64,000 bases of DNA, taken from assembly GCA_041394885.1 (NCBI GenBank), contig JAWKHI010000013.1, positions 62,001 through 126,000 on the forward strand. Direction: 5' to 3'. The notes beneath the pieces are model-generated. The model saw only the letters and a list, made by a program, of their open reading frames with translations. It made no database searches and was not told the origin of the DNA. Of this stretch, positions 35,051 through 43,375 are shown piece by piece. Source of the DNA: DSOI01 sp041394885 (GTDB lineage Bacteria; Acidobacteriota; Terriglobia; Bryobacterales; Bryobacteraceae). The position numbers and the translations under genes were made by a program. Each line of letters begins with the position of its first letter. The first letter of the stretch is position 1.

Positions 35051-35695
35051 ATGTTCAGGCACATGCTTTCCGCTACCTTGATTGCCGCGCTCGCATCCGG
35101 CGCCGCGCTGATGATGGCGCAACGTTCCTCCATGCCCGGCGAAGATTGGCTTCAGCTCTTCAACGGCAAAGACCTCAAAGGCTGGGTGGAGATCGGAAAG
35201 GAGAAGTGGCTGGTGGAGGACGGAACCATTCACGGCCGCGCCATTTCCAAGGAATACGGCTATCTTCAAACCGAGAAGAAATATGTGGACTTTCACCTGT
35301 CGATGCGATTCAAGTGCGAAGGCGATGGCAACAGCGGCTTGTTCTTCCACGTGGATTTCAAGCCGGGGACGCCGAACGTCAGCCAGGGGTTGCAATTCGA
35401 GATCGACTGCAGCATCAATCGCCACACCGGCGGCATCTATGGCGATGGACGCCAGTGGATCGTCTGGCCATCGCCGGATAAGGAAGGCGTGGTGCGGCAG
35501 AGTGACTGGAACGATATGCAGATGCGGGTGGAAGGCAATCGCTACGTATCGCGCCTAAACGGCGTGGATATGGTGGACTTCACCGATCCCAAGCCGAAGT
35601 CCTCCGACGGCTATATCGCCTTGCAGTTGCATTCCGGCGGCACCGGCAACATGCGGTTCAAGGATATCTACATCCGGGACCTGACCAAGCGGTAA
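35051..35695 (+). CDS. DUF1080 secreted 3-keto-disaccharide-hydrolase-family protein
   Basis: A 214-residue exported protein: signal peptide MFRHMLSATLIAALASGAAL, then one DUF1080 concanavalin-like domain (DWLQLFNGKDLKGWVEIGKE, NSGLFFHVDFKPGTPNVSQG, LQFEIDCSINRHTGGIYGDG, QLHSGGTGNMRFKDIYIRDL). The last element is the diagnostic end of the family. Start uncertain: ATG 35051 is used, TTG 35042 and ATG 35063 are alternatives. It is the second DUF1080 protein in the window and the more canonical. The HDAC-like gene begins 4 bases later. Confidence 0.82.
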   Translation: MFRHMLSATLIAALASGAALMMAQRSSMPGEDWLQLFNGKDLKGWVEIGKEKWLVEDGTIHGRAISKEYGYLQTEKKYVDFHLSMRFKCEGDGNSGLFFHVDFKPGTPNVSQGLQFEIDCSINRHTGGIYGDGRQWIVWPSPDKEGVVRQSDWNDMQMRVEGNRYVSRLNGVDMVDFTDPKPKSSDGYIALQLHSGGTGNMRFKDIYIRDLTKR

Positions 35696-35699
35696 GCCG

Positions 35700-36587
35700 C
35701 TGAAAGTCTTCTACACAGACCACCACGAGATCCCGCTGCCGCTTGCGCATCGTTTTCCGATGCGCAAGTACCGGATGCTGCGGCAAAGGCTTTCACTCGA
35801 GGCCGGGTTCGAGTTCGAACCGGCGCCACTGGCGACCCGCGAAGAGGTCGAGATGGCACACTCCCCCGAGTATGTGAGCAGCTTCCTCGCCGGCACCTTG
35901 TCCGCCGAAGCGATACGGCGGATCGGTTTCCCATGGTCACAGGGTTTGGTGCGCCGAACGCTGGCCTCGGTGGGCGGCACCATCGCCGCCGCCCGCCGGG
36001 CGATGCAGACAGGATGGGGAGGCACGTTGGCCGGCGGTACGCATCATGCGTTTTTCGACTACGGCTCCGGCTACTGCGTGTTCAACGACATCGCCGTGGC
36101 GATTCGCGGATTGACAACCCGAGGCGCCATTGCCCGCGCCGCCGTGGTAGATCTCGACGTACATCAGGGCGACGGGACCGCTGCTCTGTTTTCCGGTGAC
36201 GATGCGGTGTTGACCGTTTCTGTCCATGGCCGTAATAACTTCCCATTCCGCAAGCAAGTGAGCAACGTCGACGTCGAACTCCCCGATGACGCCGGTGATT
36301 CCGATCTGTTCGCCGTGCTCGATGGTGTGCTCGCTCGCGTCTGGGAGTTTCAACCCGATGTTGTGTTCTATCAATCCGGCGTGGACGGATTGGAGGAGGA
36401 TAAGTTGGGCCGGCTCTCACTCACTCTCGATGGTCTCAGGAGGCGCGATGAATGGGTGCTCGGTGACTGCCGGCAACACGGCGTTCCCGTGGTGGTCACT
36501 TTGGGCGGTGGGTATGCGGATCCGATCGAGCGAACCGTGGAGGCCCATGCGGCAACATTTCTGGTCTCGCGCCAAATCTGGAGCTAG
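35700..36587 (+). CDS. Histone-deacetylase-family amidohydrolase, probable CTG start
   Basis: A 295-residue zinc deacetylase of the AcuC/class IV HDAC type, cytosolic. Active-site elements are intact: GGTHHAFFDYGSGYCVFND (His pair), VVDLDVHQGDGTAALF (zinc Asp and His), YQSGVDGLEEDKLG (zinc Asp) and LGGGY. The conserved N-terminal strand KVFYTDHHEIPLPLAHRFP lies upstream of the first ATG (35760), and the only initiator that includes it is CTG at 35700-35702; no ATG, GTG or TTG exists between it and the in-frame stop at 35682. ATG 35760 would delete the first beta-strand. Substrate may be an acetylated protein or small acetylamide. Confidence 0.8.
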   Translation: MKVFYTDHHEIPLPLAHRFPMRKYRMLRQRLSLEAGFEFEPAPLATREEVEMAHSPEYVSSFLAGTLSAEAIRRIGFPWSQGLVRRTLASVGGTIAAARRAMQTGWGGTLAGGTHHAFFDYGSGYCVFNDIAVAIRGLTTRGAIARAAVVDLDVHQGDGTAALFSGDDAVLTVSVHGRNNFPFRKQVSNVDVELPDDAGDSDLFAVLDGVLARVWEFQPDVVFYQSGVDGLEEDKLGRLSLTLDGLRRRDEWVLGDCRQHGVPVVVTLGGGYADPIERTVEAHAATFLVSRQIWS

Positions 36588-36592
36588 TCCAG

Positions 36593-36955
36593 TCAGCGCG
36601 TAGAAAGCTGCTTTTCGAGCGCAGCAGCGAATTCGTTCATCCGGTCATTCGCCACCCCGTCGCCACGCACGGTGATGAAATACGATTGGTGGTGGAAGTA
36701 CAACAAGCCCGGCTCCGGCCTCGACTTCTGCACTCGCTCAAATGCCTCCGCGGGGCCCATCTGTTCCACACGAACCGTCAGCACTGTTGCGTTCGAATCG
36801 CGATACACCGCCTGTTGGCCACCCGGTCCCGCTGCACTCGAATCGGCCAGGGCGTCCAGGGACCAATCTCCGGCCGCGGCGGGAAAAACGAACTTGTCCG
36901 GAGTGCTGGAACAGGCGAGGAAAAGAATCAGGGAAAGGGCCGCGGCGAATCGCAT
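36593..36955 (-). CDS. Small lipoprotein
   Basis: A 120-residue protein beginning MRFAAALSLILFLACSS, a lipoprotein signal with lipobox LFLAC and the acylated Cys at residue 15. The soluble part (DKFVFPAAAGDWSLDALADS, YFHHQSYFITVRGDGVANDR) is not recognised. GATAAT on the minus strand at 36962-36967 ends six bases before the ATG, a leaderless arrangement. It converges with the HDAC-like gene 5 bases away and is divergent from the PGI-like gene. Confidence 0.65.
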   Translation of the reverse strand: MRFAAALSLILFLACSSTPDKFVFPAAAGDWSLDALADSSAAGPGGQQAVYRDSNATVLTVRVEQMGPAEAFERVQKSRPEPGLLYFHHQSYFITVRGDGVANDRMNEFAAALEKQLSTR

Positions 36956-37012
36956 AGATCGATTATCAGTGAACTGGGGCATGGCTGGCCAGTCCGGTTG
37001 TGCTAAAACCAT

Positions 37013-38875
37013 ATGGTGGTTCTCGCGCTCTTCCACGATCTGCCAAGCTCGGTCCAGTACGCCCAACAACTGCAGAAAGATGACCTGCCGGCCCGGTTGA
37101 AGCACCTCGATACGCGGGTGGAACGCAAGGGAATCGAGGCCCTGGACCCGTCGCGCAATCCGCTCATTGGCTTAGGCATGGAGATCGACGCCGAAAACAA
37201 GGTCACCAAGAACAGCTATGGCCTATTTCACCTCGCTTGGCGGGCGGCCGAAGCCGGGGACTGGGGCCAGCGCGTTCATGACGAACTCGAGGAGATCCAA
37301 CAGCGGATCAAAGAGACGCACAAGACCCGGCTCCGCTTCCTGATCTGGGCCGGTATGGGTGGTTCGGCCGAAGACAAGGCAATGTATCAAGCGGCCGGAT
37401 TGCTCCGCCGCGGCCCGCGACTCTACGTGCTGGACTCCACCGACCCGGCGAAGCTGAAGGCGATCCTGGCCGACATGGAAGCCCGCACCAAGGGCTCGCT
37501 CAAGGATGCGCTACGGGCCACACTCGTGGTGGGTATGGCCCTCGGAATGACGTCGTATGAGCCTGTCGTCAATCTGGAGAAGTTGTATAACATCTACGAA
37601 GGTCTGGGTCTTGACAGCCGGCCTAACTTCATCTACATGACGCTACCCGGCTCGCTGCTCGATCAATTCGCCTCTGCCCGTGGCTACCGGCGTGTGGAGA
37701 TGCAGCTCGACGGCGGCAATACTACCTCCGGGCGGCATAGTGGTCCCCTCACGCGCGGCAGTCTATATCCGCTGGGGCTGGCCGGTGTGAACCTGGAGGG
37801 ATGGATCAAGGGAACGCAGCTTTCGAGTGAACAAATCGCATCGGCGTTCCGGCTGGCATCTTTCTTGCATGCGCATGGCGAGCAGGGCCGGGATAAGGTG
37901 ACCCTGATGCTGCCGAAGAGTTGGGACGGAGCGGCGGTGTGGACAAAGCAGGACTTCGAAGAAAGTCTCGGCAAGAGCGAAGATATTGGCATCAAGATTG
38001 CGATCGGTGAGAAGGTCAAGCTAGCTAACTACCGGTCACCGAAGGAAGCGGCCCAGGACCGCGTCTTTCTCGGGATCCGGCGCAAGGGCGAACCGGTGAA
38101 CGGCGAGCGCGGAACGCTGCTGCGCCGCGCCGGATATCCCCTCGCCGTATTGACCTTCGGCGCGCGCGAGCCCTTGTCCACCTACATGCAGTTCATGCAC
38201 TACGTGGTGTTCGGCCTGGGATACCTGCGTAAGATGAATTTCGTGACGCAGCCCGGCGTGGAGTTGTATAAGGCAATTACGAATCAGTTACATGCCGAGG
38301 CCGAAAGCGCAGGAGGTATCCGCAACACCAGCGCCTGGAAGCAGTTCGAAGGATCGGCGATCCGGTATCGCGGCGGCGTGACGCTCCACACACCTTTCAT
38401 CGACGTGGGCGAGGATTCCAAGAGCGCAGCCGCGGTCTACGCGCGCCTGCTTCGGGACGCCGCGCAGTCCCGGCGAGTGGACCACGGCGAACTCACCTTC
38501 TTTGGCGATACGCGCTATTCCGCCAAAGGCCGCGCCGTGCGGAAACGCCTGGACCGGGCTGCCGAAGGCGTCTTCCGGGCCAAGCTCAAGATGCCGGTGG
38601 ACGTCTACGAGGGGCCGGCGATGAACCACTCCTATCACGAGATGATCATCGGTCACGGGAAGTGTTTCTCGACCGTACTGGTGGCGGACCGCATGGAGTC
38701 CATCAAGGCCGCCGGATACACGGCCGAATACCACACTGCCCAGTTTCTCGCCACCCAAATGGCGCTCGCACAGCGAGGCCGTATGGTGGTGGCGCTGAAA
38801 CTCAAGGACCTGGACACAGGCACGCTGGACGCGCTCGACGAGTTCTTCCGTCAAGTAGCATTGATAGTTTCCTAG
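37013..38875 (+). CDS. Phosphoglucose-isomerase-like SIS-fold protein
   Basis: A 620-residue cytosolic protein resembling the PGI half of transaldolase-PGI fusions. Sugar-isomerase-type elements: FLIWAGMGGSAEDKAMYQAA, LYVLDSTDPAKLKAIL, and RGSLYPLGLAGVNLEGWIKG, followed by YPLAVLTFGAREPLSTYMQF and MHYVVFGLGY. The two classical PGI signatures are not present in standard form, and the C-terminal 150 residues (with HSYHEMIIGHGKCFSTVLVA) do not match canonical PGI as far as I can see. Glucose-6-phosphate isomerase is the best guess. Downstream are a small membrane protein, rph and rdgB on the same strand. Confidence 0.6.
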   Translation: MVVLALFHDLPSSVQYAQQLQKDDLPARLKHLDTRVERKGIEALDPSRNPLIGLGMEIDAENKVTKNSYGLFHLAWRAAEAGDWGQRVHDELEEIQQRIKETHKTRLRFLIWAGMGGSAEDKAMYQAAGLLRRGPRLYVLDSTDPAKLKAILADMEARTKGSLKDALRATLVVGMALGMTSYEPVVNLEKLYNIYEGLGLDSRPNFIYMTLPGSLLDQFASARGYRRVEMQLDGGNTTSGRHSGPLTRGSLYPLGLAGVNLEGWIKGTQLSSEQIASAFRLASFLHAHGEQGRDKVTLMLPKSWDGAAVWTKQDFEESLGKSEDIGIKIAIGEKVKLANYRSPKEAAQDRVFLGIRRKGEPVNGERGTLLRRAGYPLAVLTFGAREPLSTYMQFMHYVVFGLGYLRKMNFVTQPGVELYKAITNQLHAEAESAGGIRNTSAWKQFEGSAIRYRGGVTLHTPFIDVGEDSKSAAAVYARLLRDAAQSRRVDHGELTFFGDTRYSAKGRAVRKRLDRAAEGVFRAKLKMPVDVYEGPAMNHSYHEMIIGHGKCFSTVLVADRMESIKAAGYTAEYHTAQFLATQMALAQRGRMVVALKLKDLDTGTLDALDEFFRQVALIVS

Positions 38876-38885
38876 ATTTCCTTCT

Positions 38886-39029
38886 ATGGCAAAATACAAA
38901 CCTGCCGGCAAGAGCGCGGCCAAGAAAAGTTCGACACGCGGAGTGATCCCGTGCCTGCTGGTGATCGTCGGCGGTATCGTCCTGATGAGCCTGCTATTCT
39001 ACGCGATGCTGCAATCCGCGGCGAATTGA
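38886..39029 (+). CDS. Small 47-residue single-TM protein
   Basis: An ATG at 38886 opens a 47-codon frame ending TGA 39027-39029. The product has a Lys-rich N terminus (MAKYKPAGKSAAKKSSTRG) and one TM helix (VIPCLLVIVGGIVLMSLLFY), a typical small bitopic inner-membrane protein oriented with the basic tail inside. It sits 10 bases after the PGI-like gene and 5 bases before rph, so it is probably part of the operon. No family assignment; the layout of basic tail plus helix argues for a real gene. Confidence 0.6.
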   Translation: MAKYKPAGKSAAKKSSTRGVIPCLLVIVGGIVLMSLLFYAMLQSAAN

Positions 39030-39034
39030 GAATC

Positions 39035-39756
39035 ATGAGAATTGACAATCGAGAACCGGGCCAGTCACGTCCGGTAAAAATCACTCCGGGATACCTGGAG
39101 ACAGCCGAAGGATCGGTGCTCATCGAGATGGGGCACACCCGTGTGTTGTGCGCGGCGACGCTCGAGGATTCGGTGCCGCAATGGCTGCGCGGAGCTCCGG
39201 ACGCGGTTGGGTAACCGCGGAGTATTCGATGTTGCCGCGCGCCACCTCGACGCGAACTCCGCGCGAGGTTACCAAGGGCAAACCATCGGGCCGCACCATG
39301 GAGATCCAGCGCCTCATTGGGAGGTCCCTGCGCGCGGTGGTGGATATGGGACTCCTCGGCGAGCGAAGCATCATCGTGGATTGCGACGTGATCCAGGCCG
39401 ATGGCGGGACACGGACGGCGGCAATCACGGGAGGATACGTCGCGCTGGGACTGGCAATCCGGCAGTTACTCAGGTTCAAGACACTGCAGAAAGATCCATT
39501 GATCGACCATGTAGCGGCGATCAGCACTGGAATCGTCAAGGGTGAAGCGCTGCTGGATCTGTGTTACGAAGAGGATTCGAGCGCCGAAGTAGACATGAAC
39601 GTCGTAATGACCGGCGCAGGAAAGTTCGTTGAGTTACAAGCCACCGGCGAGAAGGCGGTGTTCACCGAAGAAGAGCATTCTCGCATGGTTGCGCTGGCCC
39701 GCGCGGGAATTGCCGATTTGGTGGCGATGCAGCGGGAGATCCTCGGGGCGGCATGA
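39035..39756 (+). CDS. rph: RNase PH, frameshifted near 39193
   Basis: Phosphorolytic 3'-5' exoribonuclease that trims tRNA 3' ends. The N-terminal part (MRIDNREPGQSRPVKITPGY, HTRVLCAATLEDSVPQWLRG) reads in one frame until a stop after 39214, and the conserved continuation SGRGWVTAEYSMLPRAT begins at about 39193 in the next frame, through GRTMEIQRLIGRSLRAVVDM, CDVIQADGGTRTAAITGGY to the end. One base missing near 39193 restores 240 residues, the normal length. As in the TonB receptor, this is either a true lesion or an assembly deletion. The rdgB start overlaps its stop (39753-39756). Confidence 0.85.
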
Positions 39757-40349
39757 AGCTGTTCTGCGCGACGAAGAACCCGGGGAAGGTCCGGGAGTTT
39801 CAGATGGCCGCGCGCCATTTCGGCCGAGAGACGGACCTCGAAATCGAGATGCTCCCAGGGTTGGATGCGATCGATCCGCCGGAAGAAACGGGATCCACGT
39901 TCGCCGAAAACGCCGCGTTGAAAGCGATCTACTATTCCCAGTTCTGCGACGGAACCGTGTTTGCCGACGACTCGGGACTTGCTGTGGACGCATTGAACGG
40001 TGCACCTGGAATCTATTCCGCGCGATTTGCGGGCGAGGGTGCGGGCGACGCCGAGAACAATGCGTTGCTAATGGATCGGATGCGCGGGCAGGCGGTGCGT
40101 TCCGCCCGCTTCCTGTGTGCGATCGCCGTGGCGCGCGAGGGAAAGCTGCTGGGAACGTTCGAAGGAGCCGTGGAAGGCGAGATGCTCGATGCGCCTCGCG
40201 GCAGGGGCGGGTTCGGGTATGATCCTTTGTTCTTCTATCCGCCGTTCGCGTGCACGCTGGCCGAGGTGGATGAGGCACGAAAGATGAACGTATCGCACCG
40301 GGGGAAGGCTTTGGCGGCTATGTTGGCGGGAATGCCGGAACCTTACTGA
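39753..40349 (+). CDS. rdgB: RdgB/HAM1 non-canonical purine NTP pyrophosphatase
   Basis: A 198-residue dITP/XTP/ITP pyrophosphatase that cleanses the nucleotide pool. Family motifs: FCATKNPGKVREFQMAARHF at the N terminus, FAENAALKA, FADDSGLAVDALNGAPGIYS, SARFAGEGAGDAENNALL, and GRGGFGYDPLFFYPP, with AEVDEARKMNVSHRGKAL at the end. Start ATG overlaps the rph stop, the widespread rph-rdgB pairing. It converges with iscX, overlapping it by 7 bases. Confidence 0.92.
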   Translation: MKLFCATKNPGKVREFQMAARHFGRETDLEIEMLPGLDAIDPPEETGSTFAENAALKAIYYSQFCDGTVFADDSGLAVDALNGAPGIYSARFAGEGAGDAENNALLMDRMRGQAVRSARFLCAIAVAREGKLLGTFEGAVEGEMLDAPRGRGGFGYDPLFFYPPFACTLAEVDEARKMNVSHRGKALAAMLAGMPEPY

Positions 40350-40558
40350 TTGTCCTTCCACTCCTCATACCAAGCCATCTGGATCGCCTCCAGCTTGGCC
40401 TCGTTCGACTTTGCCGGATCGTCATCGAAATCCTCGAGTTCGATCACCCACTTATGCAGGTCAGTAAACCGCACGGTGAGCGGATCCACATCCGGATATT
40501 TCTCGAACAAGGCAATGCCCAAGTCTTCGAAGCTACTCCATGAAAGCGCGTGCGGCAT
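40343..40558 (-). CDS. iscX: IscX, Fe-S cluster assembly regulator
   Basis: A 71-residue acidic protein. IscX binds IscS and iron and modulates the cluster-assembly rate. The sequence (ALSWSSFEDLGIALFEKYPD, LTVRFTDLHKWVIELEDFDD, and EAIQMAWYEEW) is clearly this family. It is the last gene of the isc operon, 12 bases after hscA, and overlaps the end of rdgB by 7 bases on the opposite strand. In E. coli a ferredoxin gene lies between hscA and iscX; here there is no room for one. Confidence 0.9.
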   Translation of the reverse strand: MPHALSWSSFEDLGIALFEKYPDVDPLTVRFTDLHKWVIELEDFDDDPAKSNEAKLEAIQMAWYEEWKDNQ

Positions 40559-40570
40559 GGATCTTGTACC

Positions 40571-42427
40571 TCAAATCTTAGTGCCCTTGAGGGCTGTGCT
40601 GACGGCGGTGTTCATCATATTCTCGGCCAGCGTCATCGTGGCCGCATTCAGTTCTTCGATCTTCCGCCGGATCAGCAAGTGATCCTCGGAATGATATACC
40701 ACGAGCAACTCGTTCAGACGCTGGTTGATCAGAGCCCGTTCCGCGTCTTCGAGCGCATCGTAGGCCGGATTGTCCTTAGCCTTTTCGGTGGCCGCGAGAA
40801 TCGTGTCGGCTTCCAGCCTCGCCTCCCGCACCTGCCTCTCCTGAAAATCCTGTTCGGCTTTCTCGATCGATTCGAGAATCATGCCTTCCACCTGATCGTC
40901 GGTGAGTCCGTAGGAAGGCTTCACCTCCACCGAATGCTCGAGCCCGGTGCGTTGATCGCGGGCAGTTACGTTGAGAATGCCGTTGGCGTCGATCAGAAAC
41001 CGCACTTCGATCCGCGCCATGCCGGCCGGCAACGGCGGGATGCCTTTCAGATCGAAACGAGCCAAGGATCTGCAATCCTTAACCATTTCGCGCTCGCCCT
41101 GCACCACATGAATCAGCACGTTGGTCTGCCCGTCCACTCCGGTGGTGAAGCTCTCGGTCGCCGAAGCCGGTATCGTCGAGTTACGGTGGATAAGCTTGGA
41201 CACGAGCCCCCCCATCGTCTCGATGCCGAGAGAAAGCGGCGTCACGTCCAGTAATAACTTGTCATCCACGGCGCCGGAAAGAATACCGGCCTGCACCGCG
41301 GCGCCCAACGCCACCACCTTGTCCGGATCGAGTTCGGTGTGCGGTCTGGCGCGGAACAAGACCTCCACCGCGGACCGGACCAGCGGGATGCGGGTGGATC
41401 CGCCCACCAGCACCACTTCGTCAATCTCGGCCGGAGTCAGCTTCGCATCGGCGAGCGCCTGGCGGCAGGGGCCGAGCGTCCGTTCGACGATGGGCGTGAT
41501 CAGCTTGTCGAATAACTCCCGCGTGAGTTCGCGGCGATAGGACCGGCCATCATGACTGAACTCGATATCGGTGACCGGAAGCGCGGAAAGGCGATGCTTG
41601 GCTTCGATCACGGCACGGCGCAGCAACTGCACCGCGCCCGGCTGCGCCGCGAGATCGATGTTCCACTCCGATTGAATGTCTTCGAGGGCGATACGAAGTA
41701 ACAGGTGATCGATGTCGTCCCCGCCGAGGTGAGTATCCCCGCTGGTGGCCAGTACTTCGAAAATACCATCGTGCAACTTCAGGATCGAAACGTCGAAGGT
41801 GCCTCCGCCGAAGTCGTACACGGCTACGATGCCGTCGTTGCGCTTGTCGAGTCCGTAGGCGAGCGAGGCGGCGGTGGGCTCGTTCACCAGACGCAGCACT
41901 TCTAATCCGGCGATGCGGCCCGCGTCCTTGGTGGCCTGACGCTGCGCGTCATTGAAATACGCCGGGACCGTAATTACGGCCTGGGTAACCGGCGCGTCCA
42001 GGAACTGTTCCGCGTTGTGTTTGAGTTGGCGCAGGATGAAGGCCGACACTTCCGGCGGGCTGAAGGTCTGCGTGCCGAGTTCGACGCGCAAGGCTTCCGA
42101 TGCCTCCGAAGGCGCGAACCGGAACGGGAACAATTTTGCCTCGCCGGCCACGTCGTCGATGCCCTTCCCCATCAGCCGCTTCACTGAGTAGATCGATCTT
42201 TCCGGATGCGTGCCTAAAGCGTGCTGGGCTGCGTGCCCAACCAGGATCTGGCCAAGCGGTGACACTGAAACTACACTCGGGACGATCGGGTCGCCGTCGG
42301 CGCCGGGAATCACTTTAGGAACTCCAGCGTCGAGGTAGGCCACCAGCGAGTTCGTGGTGCCGAGGTCAATGCCGACGATATGGGATTGTTGTCCTTCGTG
42401 GCCGAAGTCGATTTGAAAAGTGCCCAT
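40571..42427 (-). CDS. hscA: HscA, Hsp70 chaperone for Fe-S cluster transfer
   Basis: A 618-residue DnaK-type ATPase, close to the 616 of E. coli HscA. ATP-binding signatures IVGIDLGTTNSLVAYLDAGV, AVYDFGGGTFDVSIL and VVLVGGSTRIPLV are intact, and the substrate-binding domain contains DVTPLSLGIETMGGL. It works with HscB to release clusters from IscU through the LPPVK motif present in this IscU. Position between hscB and iscX supports HscA over DnaK. The gap to hscB is 6 bases. Confidence 0.93.
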   Translation of the reverse strand: MGTFQIDFGHEGQQSHIVGIDLGTTNSLVAYLDAGVPKVIPGADGDPIVPSVVSVSPLGQILVGHAAQHALGTHPERSIYSVKRLMGKGIDDVAGEAKLFPFRFAPSEASEALRVELGTQTFSPPEVSAFILRQLKHNAEQFLDAPVTQAVITVPAYFNDAQRQATKDAGRIAGLEVLRLVNEPTAASLAYGLDKRNDGIVAVYDFGGGTFDVSILKLHDGIFEVLATSGDTHLGGDDIDHLLLRIALEDIQSEWNIDLAAQPGAVQLLRRAVIEAKHRLSALPVTDIEFSHDGRSYRRELTRELFDKLITPIVERTLGPCRQALADAKLTPAEIDEVVLVGGSTRIPLVRSAVEVLFRARPHTELDPDKVVALGAAVQAGILSGAVDDKLLLDVTPLSLGIETMGGLVSKLIHRNSTIPASATESFTTGVDGQTNVLIHVVQGEREMVKDCRSLARFDLKGIPPLPAGMARIEVRFLIDANGILNVTARDQRTGLEHSVEVKPSYGLTDDQVEGMILESIEKAEQDFQERQVREARLEADTILAATEKAKDNPAYDALEDAERALINQRLNELLVVYHSEDHLLIRRKIEELNAATMTLAENMMNTAVSTALKGTKI

Positions 42428-42433
42428 GGGAGA

Positions 42434-42967
42434 CTAGTGCGCCAAGCCGGCCTCGAAGGCCTTGCCGATTTTCGCGGTCAGATTGGAGATATACTTCCGG
42501 CGGTTAAGAAGCTGGCGGACGTTGAGGAGGATAGCTTCGCCGGGCGTTGCGTCGTAGTCGGCGAACAATGCGCCGAGATCGCGGTCAATGGTTTCCAACA
42601 TCTCGCCGTACTGCTTCTGAAACCGGCCGAGATCGGAAGAATCGGCCTCTTCCAGAGCCATATTCAATTCGAGGGCCTCTTCGAGCAGGTCCGGCGGCAC
42701 GTCCTTGCCGCCTTGCCCCGCAATGGCCAGTCCATTGTGCGCGAGCAGGTACTCGGCTCGCGAAACAGGATCGCGCAGGACCCGGAATGCATCGTTCAAC
42801 GCAGCGGTATTGTCCAGCGCCTGTTGCCGTTCCTCCGGGGACCTTGCCGCGAACCGGTCGGGATGCCACTGACGGCTCAGTTCGTAGAACCGTTTCTGCA
42901 ACGCGCTCAGATCGATCGCCAAACTGGGCCGGATGCCGAAGACCTCAAAATAGTCGACCGGACTCAC
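42434..42967 (-). CDS. hscB: HscB, J-domain co-chaperone
   Basis: A 177-residue protein with an N-terminal J domain (YFEVFGIRPSLAIDLSALQK, and HPD at residues 35-37 in RQWHPDRF) and a C-terminal helical domain that binds IscU. It stimulates HscA ATPase activity. The zinc-finger N-terminal extension seen in some HscB proteins is absent. Four bases separate it from iscA and six from hscA. Confidence 0.92.
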   Translation of the reverse strand: MSPVDYFEVFGIRPSLAIDLSALQKRFYELSRQWHPDRFAARSPEERQQALDNTAALNDAFRVLRDPVSRAEYLLAHNGLAIAGQGGKDVPPDLLEEALELNMALEEADSSDLGRFQKQYGEMLETIDRDLGALFADYDATPGEAILLNVRQLLNRRKYISNLTAKIGKAFEAGLAH

Positions 42968-42971
42968 GCCA

Positions 42972-43373
42972 TCACGCCGAAAAGGATGTGCCGCAGCCGC
43001 AGCTTCGCTTGGCGTGCGGATTCTCGAAAGCGAAGCCGGATTGCATCAGCGACTCTTTGTAGTCGAGGATCATACCGTTCAGGAAGACCATGCTCTTCGG
43101 ATCGACGAACACGCGAACGCCGTCGAAGGCGAATATGTGATCGGTGGGGCGAGCCTTCCGATCGAACTTGAACTGATAGCTCAACCCGGAACAGCCGCCG
43201 CCCAGCACGCCCAGCCGCAGGCCAGCTTCGCGGAACGCTTCCCCGGTCACGCCCTCGCGCGCGAATGCCGCGCGGATCTTCTCCACGGCCTTGGGCGTAA
43301 CGGTGATTTCGGGTTTCGAGGACGCCGGCGGCGGAACCGCCTGATCCAGAACCTGTAGTTCAGCCATGCTCAT
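42972..43373 (-). CDS. iscA: IscA, A-type Fe-S carrier
   Basis: A 133-residue A-type carrier. The three cluster-ligand cysteines are present: Cys61 in GGGCSGLSY and Cys125/Cys127 in RSCGCG. An N-terminal extension of about 22 residues (MSMAELQVLDQAVPPPASSK) precedes the normal start of the domain at EITVTPKAVEKI. It accepts clusters from IscU and passes them to targets. Start chosen by the 2-base gap to iscU; a Met at residue 3 is an alternative. Confidence 0.92.
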   Translation of the reverse strand: MSMAELQVLDQAVPPPASSKPEITVTPKAVEKIRAAFAREGVTGEAFREAGLRLGVLGGGCSGLSYQFKFDRKARPTDHIFAFDGVRVFVDPKSMVFLNGMILDYKESLMQSGFAFENPHAKRSCGCGTSFSA

Positions 43374-43375
43374 AT

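Noticed and set aside
39191..39195. Programmed frameshift in rph
   Set aside because: No slippery heptamer; RNase PH is not known to use recoding.
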